Shown: positions 53,458 to 62,291 of the stretch, piece by piece
Position numbering within the stretch: position 1 is the first letter of the stretch
Layout of the letters: every line of letters starts with the position of its first letter
NCBI GenBank assembly: GCA_016866335.1
Contig: VGMT01000005.1
Span: forward strand, 49,962 to 113,961
Direction of reading: 5' to 3'
From: Bacteroidota bacterium
Lineage (GTDB): Bacteria; Bacteroidota; Bacteroidia; CAIKAF01
Length of the DNA: 64,000 bases
Translations under genes and position numbers: made by a program
The notes under the pieces: generated by a model
Told to the model about the DNA's origin: nothing
Databases searched by the model: none
Seen by the model: only the letters and a program-made list of their open reading frames with translations

Positions 53458-54712
53458 ACTCTTTAATTTTTCGGTACAGGGTGCGTTCGGAAATGCCCAG
53501 TTCGCGGGCGGCATTTTTGCGTTTGCCTCGGTACTTTTTTAAGGCACGGGTAATCAATTCCATTTCTTGGTCTTGCAGGCTAAGGCTTTCTTCAACCGAA
53601 TGGGTGATGGAAGCCGCCGGCAGGGCTTTTTCTTTGGGAATTAGGGCGACTTCGTCCGATGAAAAATCAGGTTCCCAGGTTTCAGGGCCTTGGCCTAAGG
53701 ATTTTTTTGAGGCCCAATCGGGGTTGCTGCCTCTGGCTCCTAGGTCGGCCAATTGACTGGCCAGCTCAGGGTGTTGTTGCAAAATGGCGTAAACAACACC
53801 TTTAAGGTCGTTGAGTTCTTTGCGCATTTCCACCAAAATAGAATACAGCACCTCCCGGTCAGAAAAAACGCCTCCGCCCCCTGCCGATTCTGGTCCGGTT
53901 GCCAAAACCGGCATTCCTTGGCCAGGGCCTTCGTCTTGAGGCAGGTACGGCATAAGGGTGGGCAGGGAAATGCCGCGTTCGTGTTCCAGCACCGAAATTT
54001 GTTCGGCCACGTTTTTCAGTTGCCGAACGTTGCCGGGCCAAGGGTATTCCTTGATTTGTTCAATGGCATCGGGCAGCAATCGAATGGAGGGCATTTTATA
54101 GGTTTCTGCAAAATCGGTAGCGAACTTGCGGAAAAGCAAAGGGATGTCTTCGGCCCGTTCGCGCAAGGAAGGAATGCGAATGGGAACGGTATTGAGGCGG
54201 TAGAATAGGTCTTCGCGGAATTTCCCTTTGCGAATGGCATCTTGCATGTTGATGTTGGTGGCTGCAACCACCCGGACATCGGTTTTTTGAACCTTTGACG
54301 AGCCTACGCGAATGAATTCACCGGTTTCAAGCACGCGGAGCAGGCGAACCTGGGTTTGATGCGGCAGGTCGGCCACCTCATCTAAAAAGATGGTGCCTCC
54401 GTTTACTCCCTCGAAATACCCTTTACGGCTGTCAGAAGCTCCGGTAAAAGCCCCTTTTTCGTGGCCAAACAATTCAGAATCAATGGTGCCCTCGGGAATG
54501 GCTCCGCAGTTTACAGCAATAAAAGGGCCGTGTTTTCGGGCGCTGAGTTGGTGAATGATTTTTGAAAACACCTCTTTACCCACCCCGCTTTCACCGGTAA
54601 TAAGAACCGAAAGGTTGGTCGAGGCGACCTGCTGTGCAATTTCAAGGGCCCGGTCCAATCGGCCCGAGCTGCCAATGATGCCAAAGCGGTTTTTTATCTC
54701 TTGAATCTGCAT
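53441..54712 (-). CDS. Sigma-54-dependent transcriptional activator without receiver domain
   Basis: The 423-residue protein has Walker A GESGVGKE, GAFTGA (the sigma-54 contact loop), the Walker B segment GGTIFLDEVADLP, and RLNTVPIRIPSLRERAEDIP in order (residues 35-240). The C-terminus carries a Fis-type HTH: KNAARELGISERTLYRKIKEFG. There is no N-terminal receiver or sensor domain; the AAA+ part begins after 12 residues. It resembles the PspF layout. A linker of about 110 residues before the HTH is unassigned. Targets are unknown; miaB lies upstream. Confidence 0.92.
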   Translation of the reverse strand: MQIQEIKNRFGIIGSSGRLDRALEIAQQVASTNLSVLITGESGVGKEVFSKIIHQLSARKHGPFIAVNCGAIPEGTIDSELFGHEKGAFTGASDSRKGYFEGVNGGTIFLDEVADLPHQTQVRLLRVLETGEFIRVGSSKVQKTDVRVVAATNINMQDAIRKGKFREDLFYRLNTVPIRIPSLRERAEDIPLLFRKFATDFAETYKMPSIRLLPDAIEQIKEYPWPGNVRQLKNVAEQISVLEHERGISLPTLMPYLPQDEGPGQGMPVLATGPESAGGGGVFSDREVLYSILVEMRKELNDLKGVVYAILQQHPELASQLADLGARGSNPDWASKKSLGQGPETWEPDFSSDEVALIPKEKALPAASITHSVEESLSLQDQEMELITRALKKYRGKRKNAARELGISERTLYRKIKEFGIKY

Positions 54713-54729
54713 CTGCCCCAATTCAGTGG

Positions 54730-56169
54730 TTATTCGATGGAGTTGCCCAGTAAGGTAGCCGAGGTACAGCTGTGGATTTTAACCCGGACGTAATCGCCCG
54801 CTTTGTAGTGTTTTTTAGGAAACACCACCACCTTGTATTGCGAGGTGCGGCCAAACACGTCTTGGTCTGACTTTTTGCTTAGGCCTTCTACCAGCACTTC
54901 GACCTCCTTGCCCAATTCTTCTTCGTTGCGGCGCTTCGACCATTCGGTTTGCAGGGCAATGATTTCTTTTAGTCGGCGGTTTTTGGATTCGGCGGGCACA
55001 TCGTCTTTAAATTTACGGGCCGCCAAGGTTTTGGGCCGTTCAGAATACTCAAACATGTAGGCGTAATCGTAGCCTACTTCGTTCATCAGCGAAACGGTGT
55101 CTTGGTGTTCTTCCTCGGTTTCTCCGCAAAATCCGGCAATAATGTCGGTCGAAATGGCGCAATCGGGCAAAATTCGGCGAATGGCAGCAATGCGATCCAT
55201 GTACTGTTCGCGGTTGTAGCCTCGGTTCATGCGGTCAAGCACCGAGGTGCTTCCCGATTGAACAGGCAAGTGAATGTATTTGCAAATGTTGGAATACGCG
55301 GCCATAGATTCCAAAACGGCATCGGTCATGTCGCCGGGATTGGAAGTGGTAAACCGAACCCTAAGTTGGGGATTGATTTCGGCCACCATTCGAAGCAGCT
55401 TCGCAAAATTTACTGCATTTGATTGCTCTTCGGGGCTTAAAGCCTTGAATTCTTTTTTGGGGCCTCCGCCGTAAAACAGGTATGAATCTACATTTTGGCC
55501 CAACAAGGTAACCTCGCGGTAGCCGGCGTCGAACAAATCTCGGGCTTCCTGCAAAATGCTATGAGGGTCCCGGCTGCGTTCCCGGCCGCGGGTAAACGGA
55601 ACCACGCAAAAGGAACACATGTTATCGCAGCCGCGCATAATGCTGATAAAGGCCGAAATTCCATTTCCGGTAAGCCGCACCGGGCTAACATCGGCATAGG
55701 TTTCTTCCAGCGAAAGCAGCACGTTAACGGCTTTTTGACCGCTTTCCACTTCGGCGATTAGGGAGGGTAAGGCCCGGTAGGCATCGGGGCCTGCCACCAA
55801 ATCGACCAGTTTTTCTTCTTCCAGAAACTTGTCTTTCAGGCGTTCGGCCATGCAGCCTAGCACGCCCACCACCAAAGAGGGTTTGCCTTTTTTAAGGTGT
55901 TGGAGTTCCCGCAGCCGGGTGCGGACCCGTTGTTCAGCGTTTTCGCGAATGGCGCAGGTATTCAGCAGAATAACATCAGACTCGTACAGGTTGCGTGTGG
56001 TTGAAAATCCGTTTTCGGCCAACAGGCTGGCCACAATTTCGGAATCGGAAAAGTTCATTTGGCACCCATAGCTTTCCAGGTACAGTTTTTTGCCCGCGCC
56101 CTGTTCGCTATTCAAAAGAAGGGCTTCGCCTTGCCGGGATTCGTCTAGGGGTTCCTGTGGATGTTTCAT
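54730..56169 (-). CDS. miaB: tRNA-2-methylthio-N6-dimethylallyladenosine synthase
   Basis: The 479-residue protein starts at the ATG whose A is 56169. The longer frame to 56454 runs into low-complexity repeats and is rejected. [22 protein letters not shown] begins the N-terminal Fe-S domain, CMAERLK the second; [19 protein letters not shown] gives the radical-SAM CxxxCxxC. A TRAM domain closes the protein. It adds the methylthio group to i6A37 of tRNA. The 17-base gap to the activator gene suggests one transcript. All three Cys of each cluster are visible. Confidence 0.95.
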   Translation of the reverse strand: MKHPQEPLDESRQGEALLLNSEQGAGKKLYLESYGCQMNFSDSEIVASLLAENGFSTTRNLYESDVILLNTCAIRENAEQRVRTRLRELQHLKKGKPSLVVGVLGCMAERLKDKFLEEEKLVDLVAGPDAYRALPSLIAEVESGQKAVNVLLSLEETYADVSPVRLTGNGISAFISIMRGCDNMCSFCVVPFTRGRERSRDPHSILQEARDLFDAGYREVTLLGQNVDSYLFYGGGPKKEFKALSPEEQSNAVNFAKLLRMVAEINPQLRVRFTTSNPGDMTDAVLESMAAYSNICKYIHLPVQSGSTSVLDRMNRGYNREQYMDRIAAIRRILPDCAISTDIIAGFCGETEEEHQDTVSLMNEVGYDYAYMFEYSERPKTLAARKFKDDVPAESKNRRLKEIIALQTEWSKRRNEEELGKEVEVLVEGLSKKSDQDVFGRTSQYKVVVFPKKHYKAGDYVRVKIHSCTSATLLGNSIE

Positions 56170-56340
56170 GGGTGGATTTGCCTCAAAATACAAAGGTAGG
56201 AAATCCGCGGCTAGTGGCTGCAATCCCGCCCACAATCCATAATCACAAACCCCACCTTGGCAAGGGTAGCCACGCATGCACGAATATTTTTTGATTAAAT
56301 GGGTTGCGCCGCCAAGCCCTGAAGGGGCGAAATACCCTAG
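56170..56340. other. Upstream region of miaB with short hairpins
   Basis: The stretch before miaB has no reading frame of its own. CCAAGCCCTGAAGGGGCGAAATACCC-type sequence, followed by CACAGGG-TGTAG-CCCTGTG, is reminiscent of a dispersed repeat seen in other Bacteroidota genomes, from memory only. No TAnnTTTG promoter box for miaB is present. Confidence 0.35.
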
Positions 56341-56364
56341 CACAGGGTGTAGCCCTGTGTTTTT
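56341..56364 (+). terminator. Hairpin with T run (possible terminator)
   Basis: CACAGGG pairs perfectly with CCCTGTG around TGTAG, then TTTTT. On the plus strand no gene lies upstream, so its role as terminator is unclear. It directly precedes the tetranucleotide array. Confidence 0.4.
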
Positions 56365-56512
56365 GTTCATGCGTGTTTTCGTTCGTTTGCGTATTTGTTC
56401 GCGCATTTGCGCATCCGTACATCCGTTCGTTCGCACATTCGTTCGTTTGTGCATTCGTTCATTCGTGTTTTCGTACGTTCGTACATCCGTTTGTGCATTC
56501 GTTCAGGCATGC
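56365..56512. repeat. Degenerate tetranucleotide array of 37 units
   Basis: From 56365 the sequence can be cut into 37 consecutive four-base units with no break in phase. Most are of the form G/A, T/C, N, C/T: for example GTTC, ATTC, ATCC, GTAC, GTGC, GCGC. GTTC and ATTC are the commonest. It lies 196 bases before the miaB start. No single 4-mer predominates, so it looks like an old array with substitutions but few or no length changes other than by whole units. Confidence 0.75.
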
Positions 56513-56633
56513 CCGCAACCGACCATTCTTGGTTGACCTAATCACGCCGTTGTAGCCACGAATGCTCACCAATTCTTAAGCCCCAAATGCCCAAATCTTT
56601 CATTGAAGTCCCACATTTAACCCATTATTTCAT

Positions 56634-56641
56634 TATCTTTA
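56634..56641 (+). promoter_or_regulatory. Possible promoter of the T9SS cargo gene
   Basis: TATCTTTA differs from TAnnTTTG in the last base and lies 37 bases before ATG 56679. No other match is close. Confidence 0.3.
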
Positions 56642-56678
56642 CACTCCCTTCAAAACGCATAGAAATAAATCAAGGTTC

Positions 56679-59252
56679 ATGCAGCCTGTTACGATGGTGT
56701 TTCCGTTTTTTCCCTTCAAAAGAAGGAAAGGTCTTATTCTTAAGGTAGGGGCTTTTTTTCTGCTTTTCCCCTGTTTGCTTCAAGCTCAGTTGGTGTTTCA
56801 AAAAACCTTCGGAGGTCCTCAAAACGAGTATTTTAATCAAATTAGGACCTTACCCTCGGGAGGTTACGCCTTGGCGGGGGCCTCTGCTTCGGGCAGTGCC
56901 GGCGAACGCGATTATTGGATTCAAACCACCGACCAGGCTGGAAATGCCGTGTGGAGCCGACAAGACGGAACCTCGGCCCGAGATATCGCCTGGGACATTA
57001 GCCTACTTCAAAACGGAGATTTTTTGCTGACCGGAGCCAGCCTTAACGCACCCCCAACCCTAGACGATGGTTTTTTTGGGCGCTACGACGCCACTGGAAA
57101 TCCAGTATGGACCCGTGGCTTTGGAAGCAATACCACCGACGACGAATTCTTTAAAGGACAAGCCATTCAACCTGCTGGCTTTGCCTTTTGCGGATTTGCC
57201 AATGGATTTGGAGGACAGGTTAACATGTCTTTAGCCATAACCGACCCCTTGGGTAACATACTTTCGGTTAGCCATTTCGGCGAAGCAGGCTTTGAATACG
57301 CTTACGATTTTGAACAAACCAGCGACGGAGGATTTATTTTGGCTGGAAGAACCTCAAGCTTCGGTCCGGTTAACGACGCTTACGTCGTGAAGGTCTCGGC
57401 ACTGGGTTTGGTCCAATGGGCTAAAGCCGTGGGCGGCGGCGGCGACGACCAAGCTTGGTCGGTAGAACAAACCGCCGACGGAGGATTTTTGTGCGGAGGT
57501 TTTACATCTAGCTTTGGCAACGGCGAAGAAATGTGGGCCTTTAAACTCGACGCATTGGGAAATCTGGTTTGGTCAAGAACCTTCGGACTGCCCTCGGCCG
57601 ACAGAGCCTATATGGCCATGGAACTTTCCGGAAATCGGGTAGCCGTGGTGGGTTTTATAACCGGCGGGGCCGGAGGCAAAGATGCGGCTTTGGTTGTGTT
57701 GGATGCCAATCAAAATATAGCTTTCGCTAAAGCCTATGGAAGCGCTGGCGACGAAGAATTTATGGCCCTTGACTTACGCAATAACCCCTCAGGAGGCTTC
57801 GCTATGGCCGGATATTCTTCAGGTTTGGGAGCAGGCTTGCAAGATGGATTTCTGGTTGTTACCGACACCCTAGGAATTAGCGGCTGCCAAGAGTTGACCT
57901 TGCCTTTTATTGCTGCGGTAAACAACCCAAACATAGTAGGAACAGCCAGCATTTTCACCGGATTTACACCTCAGGTACCCAATCTGATTCCCGGCTTTCC
58001 GAATTTTCAACCTGCCTGCCTTTGTCAGGATTACCTGCCAGCCCAATTGCCGCAAGGCCCCGCCATGGTTTGTGCCTCGGCAACCGCCCAAAATTACCTG
58101 CAACCCCCCATCGAAGGCAATCCCACGTTCCAATGGGGCGCCACCGCGGCCACCCTTCTGCCTCCTACCAACGATACCCTTGTTTCGGTTTCGTTCGGTA
58201 CCCAATCGGCTCAACTTTGGGTTCAGGCCAATTACGGAGGCTGCACTCAGGTAAACTTAGATACCTTAACCATCAACGTCAGTCAGTTGGCCGTGAACAT
58301 TGTTGGTACCGATAGCTCCTGCGTAGGCGACCCTATTCAGCTTACCGCACAGGTTACGTTCGCCGTAGGAAACACGGCTTTTTCTTGGAACACCGGCGCC
58401 ATATCGAACAGCGTTTCCTACAACCCCACCCAAACTACAGGTTATGGGGTTACTGTAACCGACGGAATGGGCTGCACCGCCACCGACACAACCACCGTTT
58501 TGGTTTTTCCTTTTCCCATCGTGAACCTAGGGCCCGACACCATTGCCTGCGCCAGCATAGCCTTAAATTTATCGGCCGGAAATCTGGGAGCCCAATACCT
58601 TTGGAGCACAGGAGCAACCACCGGCAGCATTGTTGCCGGAAATTTTGGAACCTATTGGGTTCAAGTTGAAAAAGACGGCTGTGGATCAACCGATACCTTG
58701 AACGTCTCTTTTGCCACTCCGCCCAAGGTGTCTATTTTGGCCGACACCCTTGTTTGCCCCAACGCCTTGATTGACCTGTTTGCCCAGGTCGATTCCGGCG
58801 TCAGCATCGTGCAATACCTTTGGTCCAACGGCCAAACTACGGCCCAGGCCTTGGTTATTCCTCAAACTTCTGACACCATTACCCTGCAAGTAACCGACAG
58901 CAACGGATGCCAAAGCACCGCCCGGCATTACTTAGATGTAATTCAGGTTGACCCCAACCGAATTTGGATTCCTAGAGCCTTTTCGCCCAACAACGACCTA
59001 ATCAACGATTCCGTTTGGGTACACTTTTCTTTCCCTCAATTGGACCTTACCGAAGGATTTAATTTCACGATTTTTGACCGTTGGGGAGGTATTATTAAGG
59101 ACTTCGATGGTCCCGATGATTCTTGGGATGGCAGAACGGCCGATGGCAGCGAAAGGCTGCCCGCCGGTTCCTATGCCTGGAGGTTATTTATTCGCAATGA
59201 GTGCTTTGAAGAGCCCGTAAACCGACTCGGAAGCCTACAGCTGCTTCGATGA
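56679..59252 (+). CDS. Secreted T9SS cargo protein with beta-propeller-like repeats and type B sorting domain
   Basis: The 857-residue protein has a signal peptide (FFLLFPCLLQAQL). Residues 38-410 hold repeated blades with the pattern DGGFILAG (SGGYALAG, NGDFLLTG, PAGFAFCG, SGGFAMAG), a layout of seven or more units. Residues 450-750 contain Ig/PKD-like beta domains with repeated YLWSTGATT. The C-terminus, FSPNNDLINDSVWVHF with FTIFDRWGG and SWDGRTADGSERLPAGSYAW, is the gliding-motility/type B T9SS sorting domain. The protein is thus exported to the cell surface. The stop overlaps folC (ATGA). Confidence 0.9.
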   Translation: MQPVTMVFPFFPFKRRKGLILKVGAFFLLFPCLLQAQLVFQKTFGGPQNEYFNQIRTLPSGGYALAGASASGSAGERDYWIQTTDQAGNAVWSRQDGTSARDIAWDISLLQNGDFLLTGASLNAPPTLDDGFFGRYDATGNPVWTRGFGSNTTDDEFFKGQAIQPAGFAFCGFANGFGGQVNMSLAITDPLGNILSVSHFGEAGFEYAYDFEQTSDGGFILAGRTSSFGPVNDAYVVKVSALGLVQWAKAVGGGGDDQAWSVEQTADGGFLCGGFTSSFGNGEEMWAFKLDALGNLVWSRTFGLPSADRAYMAMELSGNRVAVVGFITGGAGGKDAALVVLDANQNIAFAKAYGSAGDEEFMALDLRNNPSGGFAMAGYSSGLGAGLQDGFLVVTDTLGISGCQELTLPFIAAVNNPNIVGTASIFTGFTPQVPNLIPGFPNFQPACLCQDYLPAQLPQGPAMVCASATAQNYLQPPIEGNPTFQWGATAATLLPPTNDTLVSVSFGTQSAQLWVQANYGGCTQVNLDTLTINVSQLAVNIVGTDSSCVGDPIQLTAQVTFAVGNTAFSWNTGAISNSVSYNPTQTTGYGVTVTDGMGCTATDTTTVLVFPFPIVNLGPDTIACASIALNLSAGNLGAQYLWSTGATTGSIVAGNFGTYWVQVEKDGCGSTDTLNVSFATPPKVSILADTLVCPNALIDLFAQVDSGVSIVQYLWSNGQTTAQALVIPQTSDTITLQVTDSNGCQSTARHYLDVIQVDPNRIWIPRAFSPNNDLINDSVWVHFSFPQLDLTEGFNFTIFDRWGGIIKDFDGPDDSWDGRTADGSERLPAGSYAWRLFIRNECFEEPVNRLGSLQLLR

Positions 59253-60562
59253 ATTACAAAGAGGTCGAGGCGTTTTTGTTTTCCAGCTTGCCCATGTTTC
59301 AGCGCATTGGTGCAGCCGCTTACAAGGCCGACCTAACCACAACCTTGGCATTCTGCGCCCATTTAAATCAGCCTCAGCAAACCTTCCCCAGCATCCACAT
59401 TGCAGGCACCAACGGCAAAGGAAGCGTTTCGCATACCTTGGCCTCTGTTTTTATGTCGGCCGGATACAAAACCGGCCTGTTTACCTCGCCGCATTTGCTT
59501 TCGTACACCGAACGAATTAAAATCAACGGCCAAGAAATTGACCAAAACGCGGTGGTTGAATTTGTACTGCAAAACAAGGCGTTTATCGAAGATCAAAAAC
59601 CCAGTTTTTTCGAAATGACCGCCGCCATGGCCTTTTGGCATTTCGCCCAACAAAAGGTCGATATCGCTATTGTTGAAACCGGTATGGGTGGGCGCCTTGA
59701 TTCCACCAATGTGCTAAACCCTTTGCTTAGCGTTATTACCAATATAGGCCTGGACCACACCGAATTTCTTGGCCCCGACCTGCCCAGTATAGCCGCTGAA
59801 AAGGCTGGTATTATCAAGACCAACACACCCGTTGTAATAGGGCTGCGCCAACCCGAAACCCAGGCCGTTTTTCAAGCAAAAAGCAAGGAGCAGAAGGCTA
59901 GCCTCTTTTTTTCCGACGAACTTCTAATATGGTCTTCCGAAACCCATTCCATTTGGGCTTGGAATTTGACCCCCGCCCCGTTAAAAATGAACCTACCTTG
60001 CTCTGAACTCCATTTTCCGCTGGGTGGCTGGTACCAAAAAGAAAACGCGGCAACGGCCTTTGCCGCCCTGCAGGTTTTTGCCAATTTCTATCCCGATTGG
60101 AACCTAACTCCAAAGGCAATTCAAGACGGCTTTCAGAATATGGTTGCCCAAACCGGACTCCAAGGGCGCTGGGAAATAGTGAGCCAAAACCCTTTGGTTA
60201 TTGCCGATACGGCCCACAATCCCCCCGGGTGGAAGGGCGCCATGGAACAATTGAGCCAGGCCGCCGCAGGCAAACCCATTCACATGGTTTTTGGACTGGT
60301 GCAAGGCAAAGACCTTAGCTCCATGCTCCAAATGATTCCGCAGCAAACCCAACTTTATTTGGCTTGCCCCGATGTGCCCCGTGGAATGCCCGTGGCCGAA
60401 CTAGCTTCGCAAATTCCCAGTCGTTTTCAAGTGAACCTGTTGGCCAATTCGGTAGTTGAGGCCTATCAGGCTGCGCTGAACTCGGCGGGGCCCTCTGGTG
60501 TTGTTTACGTGGGAGGAAGCACCTTCGTGGTGGCCGACTTAATGAAGAAAAATTTCAGCTAA
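59249..60562 (+). CDS. folC: Folylpolyglutamate/dihydrofolate synthase
   Basis: The 437-residue protein has HIAGTNGKGSVSHTLASVF (ATP loop), FTSPHLLSYTERIKING, and FEMTAAMAFWHFAQQKVDIAIVETGMGGRLDSTNV, the FolC signature, and ITNIGLDHTEFLG. DTAHNPPG in the C-terminal domain is the ligase motif with its His. It adds glutamate to dihydropteroate or folates. The start is an ATGA overlap with the secreted protein gene, an odd partner. A promoter for the next gene lies just beyond its stop. Confidence 0.95.
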   Translation: MNYKEVEAFLFSSLPMFQRIGAAAYKADLTTTLAFCAHLNQPQQTFPSIHIAGTNGKGSVSHTLASVFMSAGYKTGLFTSPHLLSYTERIKINGQEIDQNAVVEFVLQNKAFIEDQKPSFFEMTAAMAFWHFAQQKVDIAIVETGMGGRLDSTNVLNPLLSVITNIGLDHTEFLGPDLPSIAAEKAGIIKTNTPVVIGLRQPETQAVFQAKSKEQKASLFFSDELLIWSSETHSIWAWNLTPAPLKMNLPCSELHFPLGGWYQKENAATAFAALQVFANFYPDWNLTPKAIQDGFQNMVAQTGLQGRWEIVSQNPLVIADTAHNPPGWKGAMEQLSQAAAGKPIHMVFGLVQGKDLSSMLQMIPQQTQLYLACPDVPRGMPVAELASQIPSRFQVNLLANSVVEAYQAALNSAGPSGVVYVGGSTFVVADLMKKNFS

Positions 60563-60573
60563 CGTTTTCTTTG

Positions 60574-60581
60574 TACTTTTG
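60574..60581 (+). promoter_or_regulatory. Bacteroidota-type promoter with near-leaderless start
   Basis: TACTTTTG matches TAnnTTTG and ends six bases before ATG 60588, so the transcript would start at or within a few bases of the ATG. TTTC about 18 bases upstream is a weak -33 candidate. Confidence 0.55.
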
Positions 60582-60587
60582 CGCCGA

Positions 60588-61838
60588 ATGAAATTAAAAT
60601 CAAAAACCATTTCGACCGACGTTCTTCAGCGTTTTTTGCTAGAGGAGGAATTTAACTTGGAAAAGCTGCGTCGCGAGTCTTCAAGGTTTAATCCATTCTA
60701 TCAATTAATGGGCAACAGCCAAGGAGCGCAACATTTGGTGTTTTGGAAATGGCTTTTAGACCCCAACCAAAACCACGGCTGCCGGGATTGGTTTTTGCGC
60801 AAGTTGGTGCTTTCGGCCTACCACATTCCAGCGGCCATAAAGAACCAGATTCAACTTTCAAACCACACCTACACCGAGGTGCACAACCAATACAACCACC
60901 AAGATTTGGTGATTGAAAACCGGCGGTCGGGTTGGGCTTTGCTTTTGGGGGCCGCTCCCGAAGAAGATTTGCCCATTGACCACCTGGCCATACAATATCA
61001 GCAGCATTCTCAGCGCGATTTTGCGCCCCAGTCTTATGTTCATTACATCTTGCTTGCCACAAGGCCCCACGAAACCCGCCGCTTGCCTGGAATGGATGGC
61101 TACGACACCATTTTATTCAACGAGGTGCACCAATGGCTTGCCGAAGGCTTAAACAGCCTAGAACTTGACGAGCCTGTGGCCCTTTTTATTGACCATTACA
61201 AACGGTATTTAAAATCAGAAGTTATGAGTGCAGGCAAAGAACTTCGCAATCTTGCCCAACAAATTTATTGGAAGCATAAGTCGGCCTTAGATTACATTCT
61301 GGCCAACCGACCCATACTGAACACCCCCGAACATTTTCAAGATGTGTTCAAGTTTTTCCGCGAAGACGACCGCTACGCTGCTTTGACCCCTCAGAAAGAC
61401 GAAATCTTTCGTTTTTTGCCGGTGATTATTCAAGACAAGTTCCGCTATGGTTCGTATTCTTGGCACCACATGTACGAAATGTTCTGCCTTGAAATGGTGT
61501 TTGAAGAAGATGCCATTTTGGTGAAATTTACGTTTGGGGGCATTTGGCACAAAGACGCAGAGCGTAGGGAGTATTTGCAGCAACTCAAGGATTCAATGTT
61601 TGACACCATGCAGCGCTTCGAGTCGCTACAGCCATTTTTAAGTGAACGCGGACACAGCCGGGGCAAATACCCGGCCGTAGCTATATATCCCCTTATGCAT
61701 CTTTCGGACCTAGAAGAGGCCGAGGGCGATTTTATGCAGTCTTTCTTGCATAAATTCGATGAGTTTGAACGTACGGTTCTATGGCCTTGGACCGAAGAAG
61801 TGAGCCAATACATTCCCGACCGGCCCGAGAATTCCTAA
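60588..61838 (+). CDS. PD-(D/E)XK nuclease-like protein with altered active site
   Basis: The 416-residue protein has the N-terminal block of the PDDEXK_4 group: FNPFYQLMGNSQGAQHLVFWKWLLDPNQNHG and then WFLRKLVLS. The catalytic region reads YNHQDLVIENRRSGWALLLGAAPEEDLP: the first Asp is there (HQDLVI), but the ExK pair, usually VIENK, is replaced by LLLGAAPEED. SYVHYILLATRP follows as in the family. It may have lost nuclease activity or use other residues. The remaining 230 residues are unassigned but start with a helical block. A TTG three codons upstream is possible but lies in the promoter. Confidence 0.6.
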   Translation: MKLKSKTISTDVLQRFLLEEEFNLEKLRRESSRFNPFYQLMGNSQGAQHLVFWKWLLDPNQNHGCRDWFLRKLVLSAYHIPAAIKNQIQLSNHTYTEVHNQYNHQDLVIENRRSGWALLLGAAPEEDLPIDHLAIQYQQHSQRDFAPQSYVHYILLATRPHETRRLPGMDGYDTILFNEVHQWLAEGLNSLELDEPVALFIDHYKRYLKSEVMSAGKELRNLAQQIYWKHKSALDYILANRPILNTPEHFQDVFKFFREDDRYAALTPQKDEIFRFLPVIIQDKFRYGSYSWHHMYEMFCLEMVFEEDAILVKFTFGGIWHKDAERREYLQQLKDSMFDTMQRFESLQPFLSERGHSRGKYPAVAIYPLMHLSDLEEAEGDFMQSFLHKFDEFERTVLWPWTEEVSQYIPDRPENS

Positions 61839-61845
61839 GCTTGCC

Positions 61846-61853
61846 TACCTTTA
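61846..61853 (+). promoter_or_regulatory. Possible promoter of the RidA gene
   Basis: TACCTTTA differs in the last base from TAnnTTTG and lies 15 bases before ATG 61869. Confidence 0.3.
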
Positions 61854-61868
61854 GGCAAATTTTAGGGA

Positions 61869-62291
61869 ATGAGCATCATTGAATCACAGCGCGCACCCGA
61901 GCCGGTAGGCGCTTATCCACATGCCCGAAAAGTGGGCGATTTTATTTTTTACAGCGGAATGGGCCCCCGCAGCCGGGGCAAAAAAGAAATTCCTGGGGTT
62001 ACCCTCGATGAAAATGACCATATTCTTGCCTACGACATCGAAGCCCAATGCCATTCGGTGTTTCAAAACCTTCAAGCGGTGGTTCAAGAATCGGGCGCTT
62101 CTTGGATGGACTTGGTCGATGTTACCGTGTTCTTAACCAACATGAAGGCCGACTTTAAAACCTACAACCGCATTTATGCCGAGTATTTCAAGGACAACCA
62201 ACCTTGCCGTACCACCTTAGAAATTCTCAGCCTTCCAACTCCCATTGCCATTGAAGTAAAGGCCATAGCCTATGTGGGCTCCAAAGCGTAA
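61869..62291 (+). CDS. RidA/YjgF family protein
   Basis: The 140-residue protein has VGAYPHARKVGDFIFYSGMGPRSRG at the start, and QCHSVFQNLQAVVQESGASWMDLVDVTVFLTNM, DFKTYNRIYAEYF, and CRTTLEILSLPTPIAIEVKAIAY with the conserved Arg of the family pocket. RidA members deaminate reactive enamines or imines; the RSRGKKEIPGV insertion near the start recalls the 2-aminomuconate deaminase group of tryptophan breakdown. No other genes of that pathway are here. The start of the next gene lies 20 bases inside this one. Confidence 0.88.
   Translation: MSIIESQRAPEPVGAYPHARKVGDFIFYSGMGPRSRGKKEIPGVTLDENDHILAYDIEAQCHSVFQNLQAVVQESGASWMDLVDVTVFLTNMKADFKTYNRIYAEYFKDNQPCRTTLEILSLPTPIAIEVKAIAYVGSKA

Noticed and set aside
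56170..56454. 95-residue N-terminal extension of miaB
   Set aside because: It would be encoded by the tetranucleotide array and hairpin region and has no likeness to MiaB; the conserved protein starts after ATG 56169.
56365..56512. CRISPR array
   Set aside because: The repeats are four bases long without spacers; there are no cas genes in the window.
56276..56555. Plus-strand frames over the tetranucleotide array
   Set aside because: Open because of the repeat composition; products are low-complexity Arg/Val/Phe/Cys strings.
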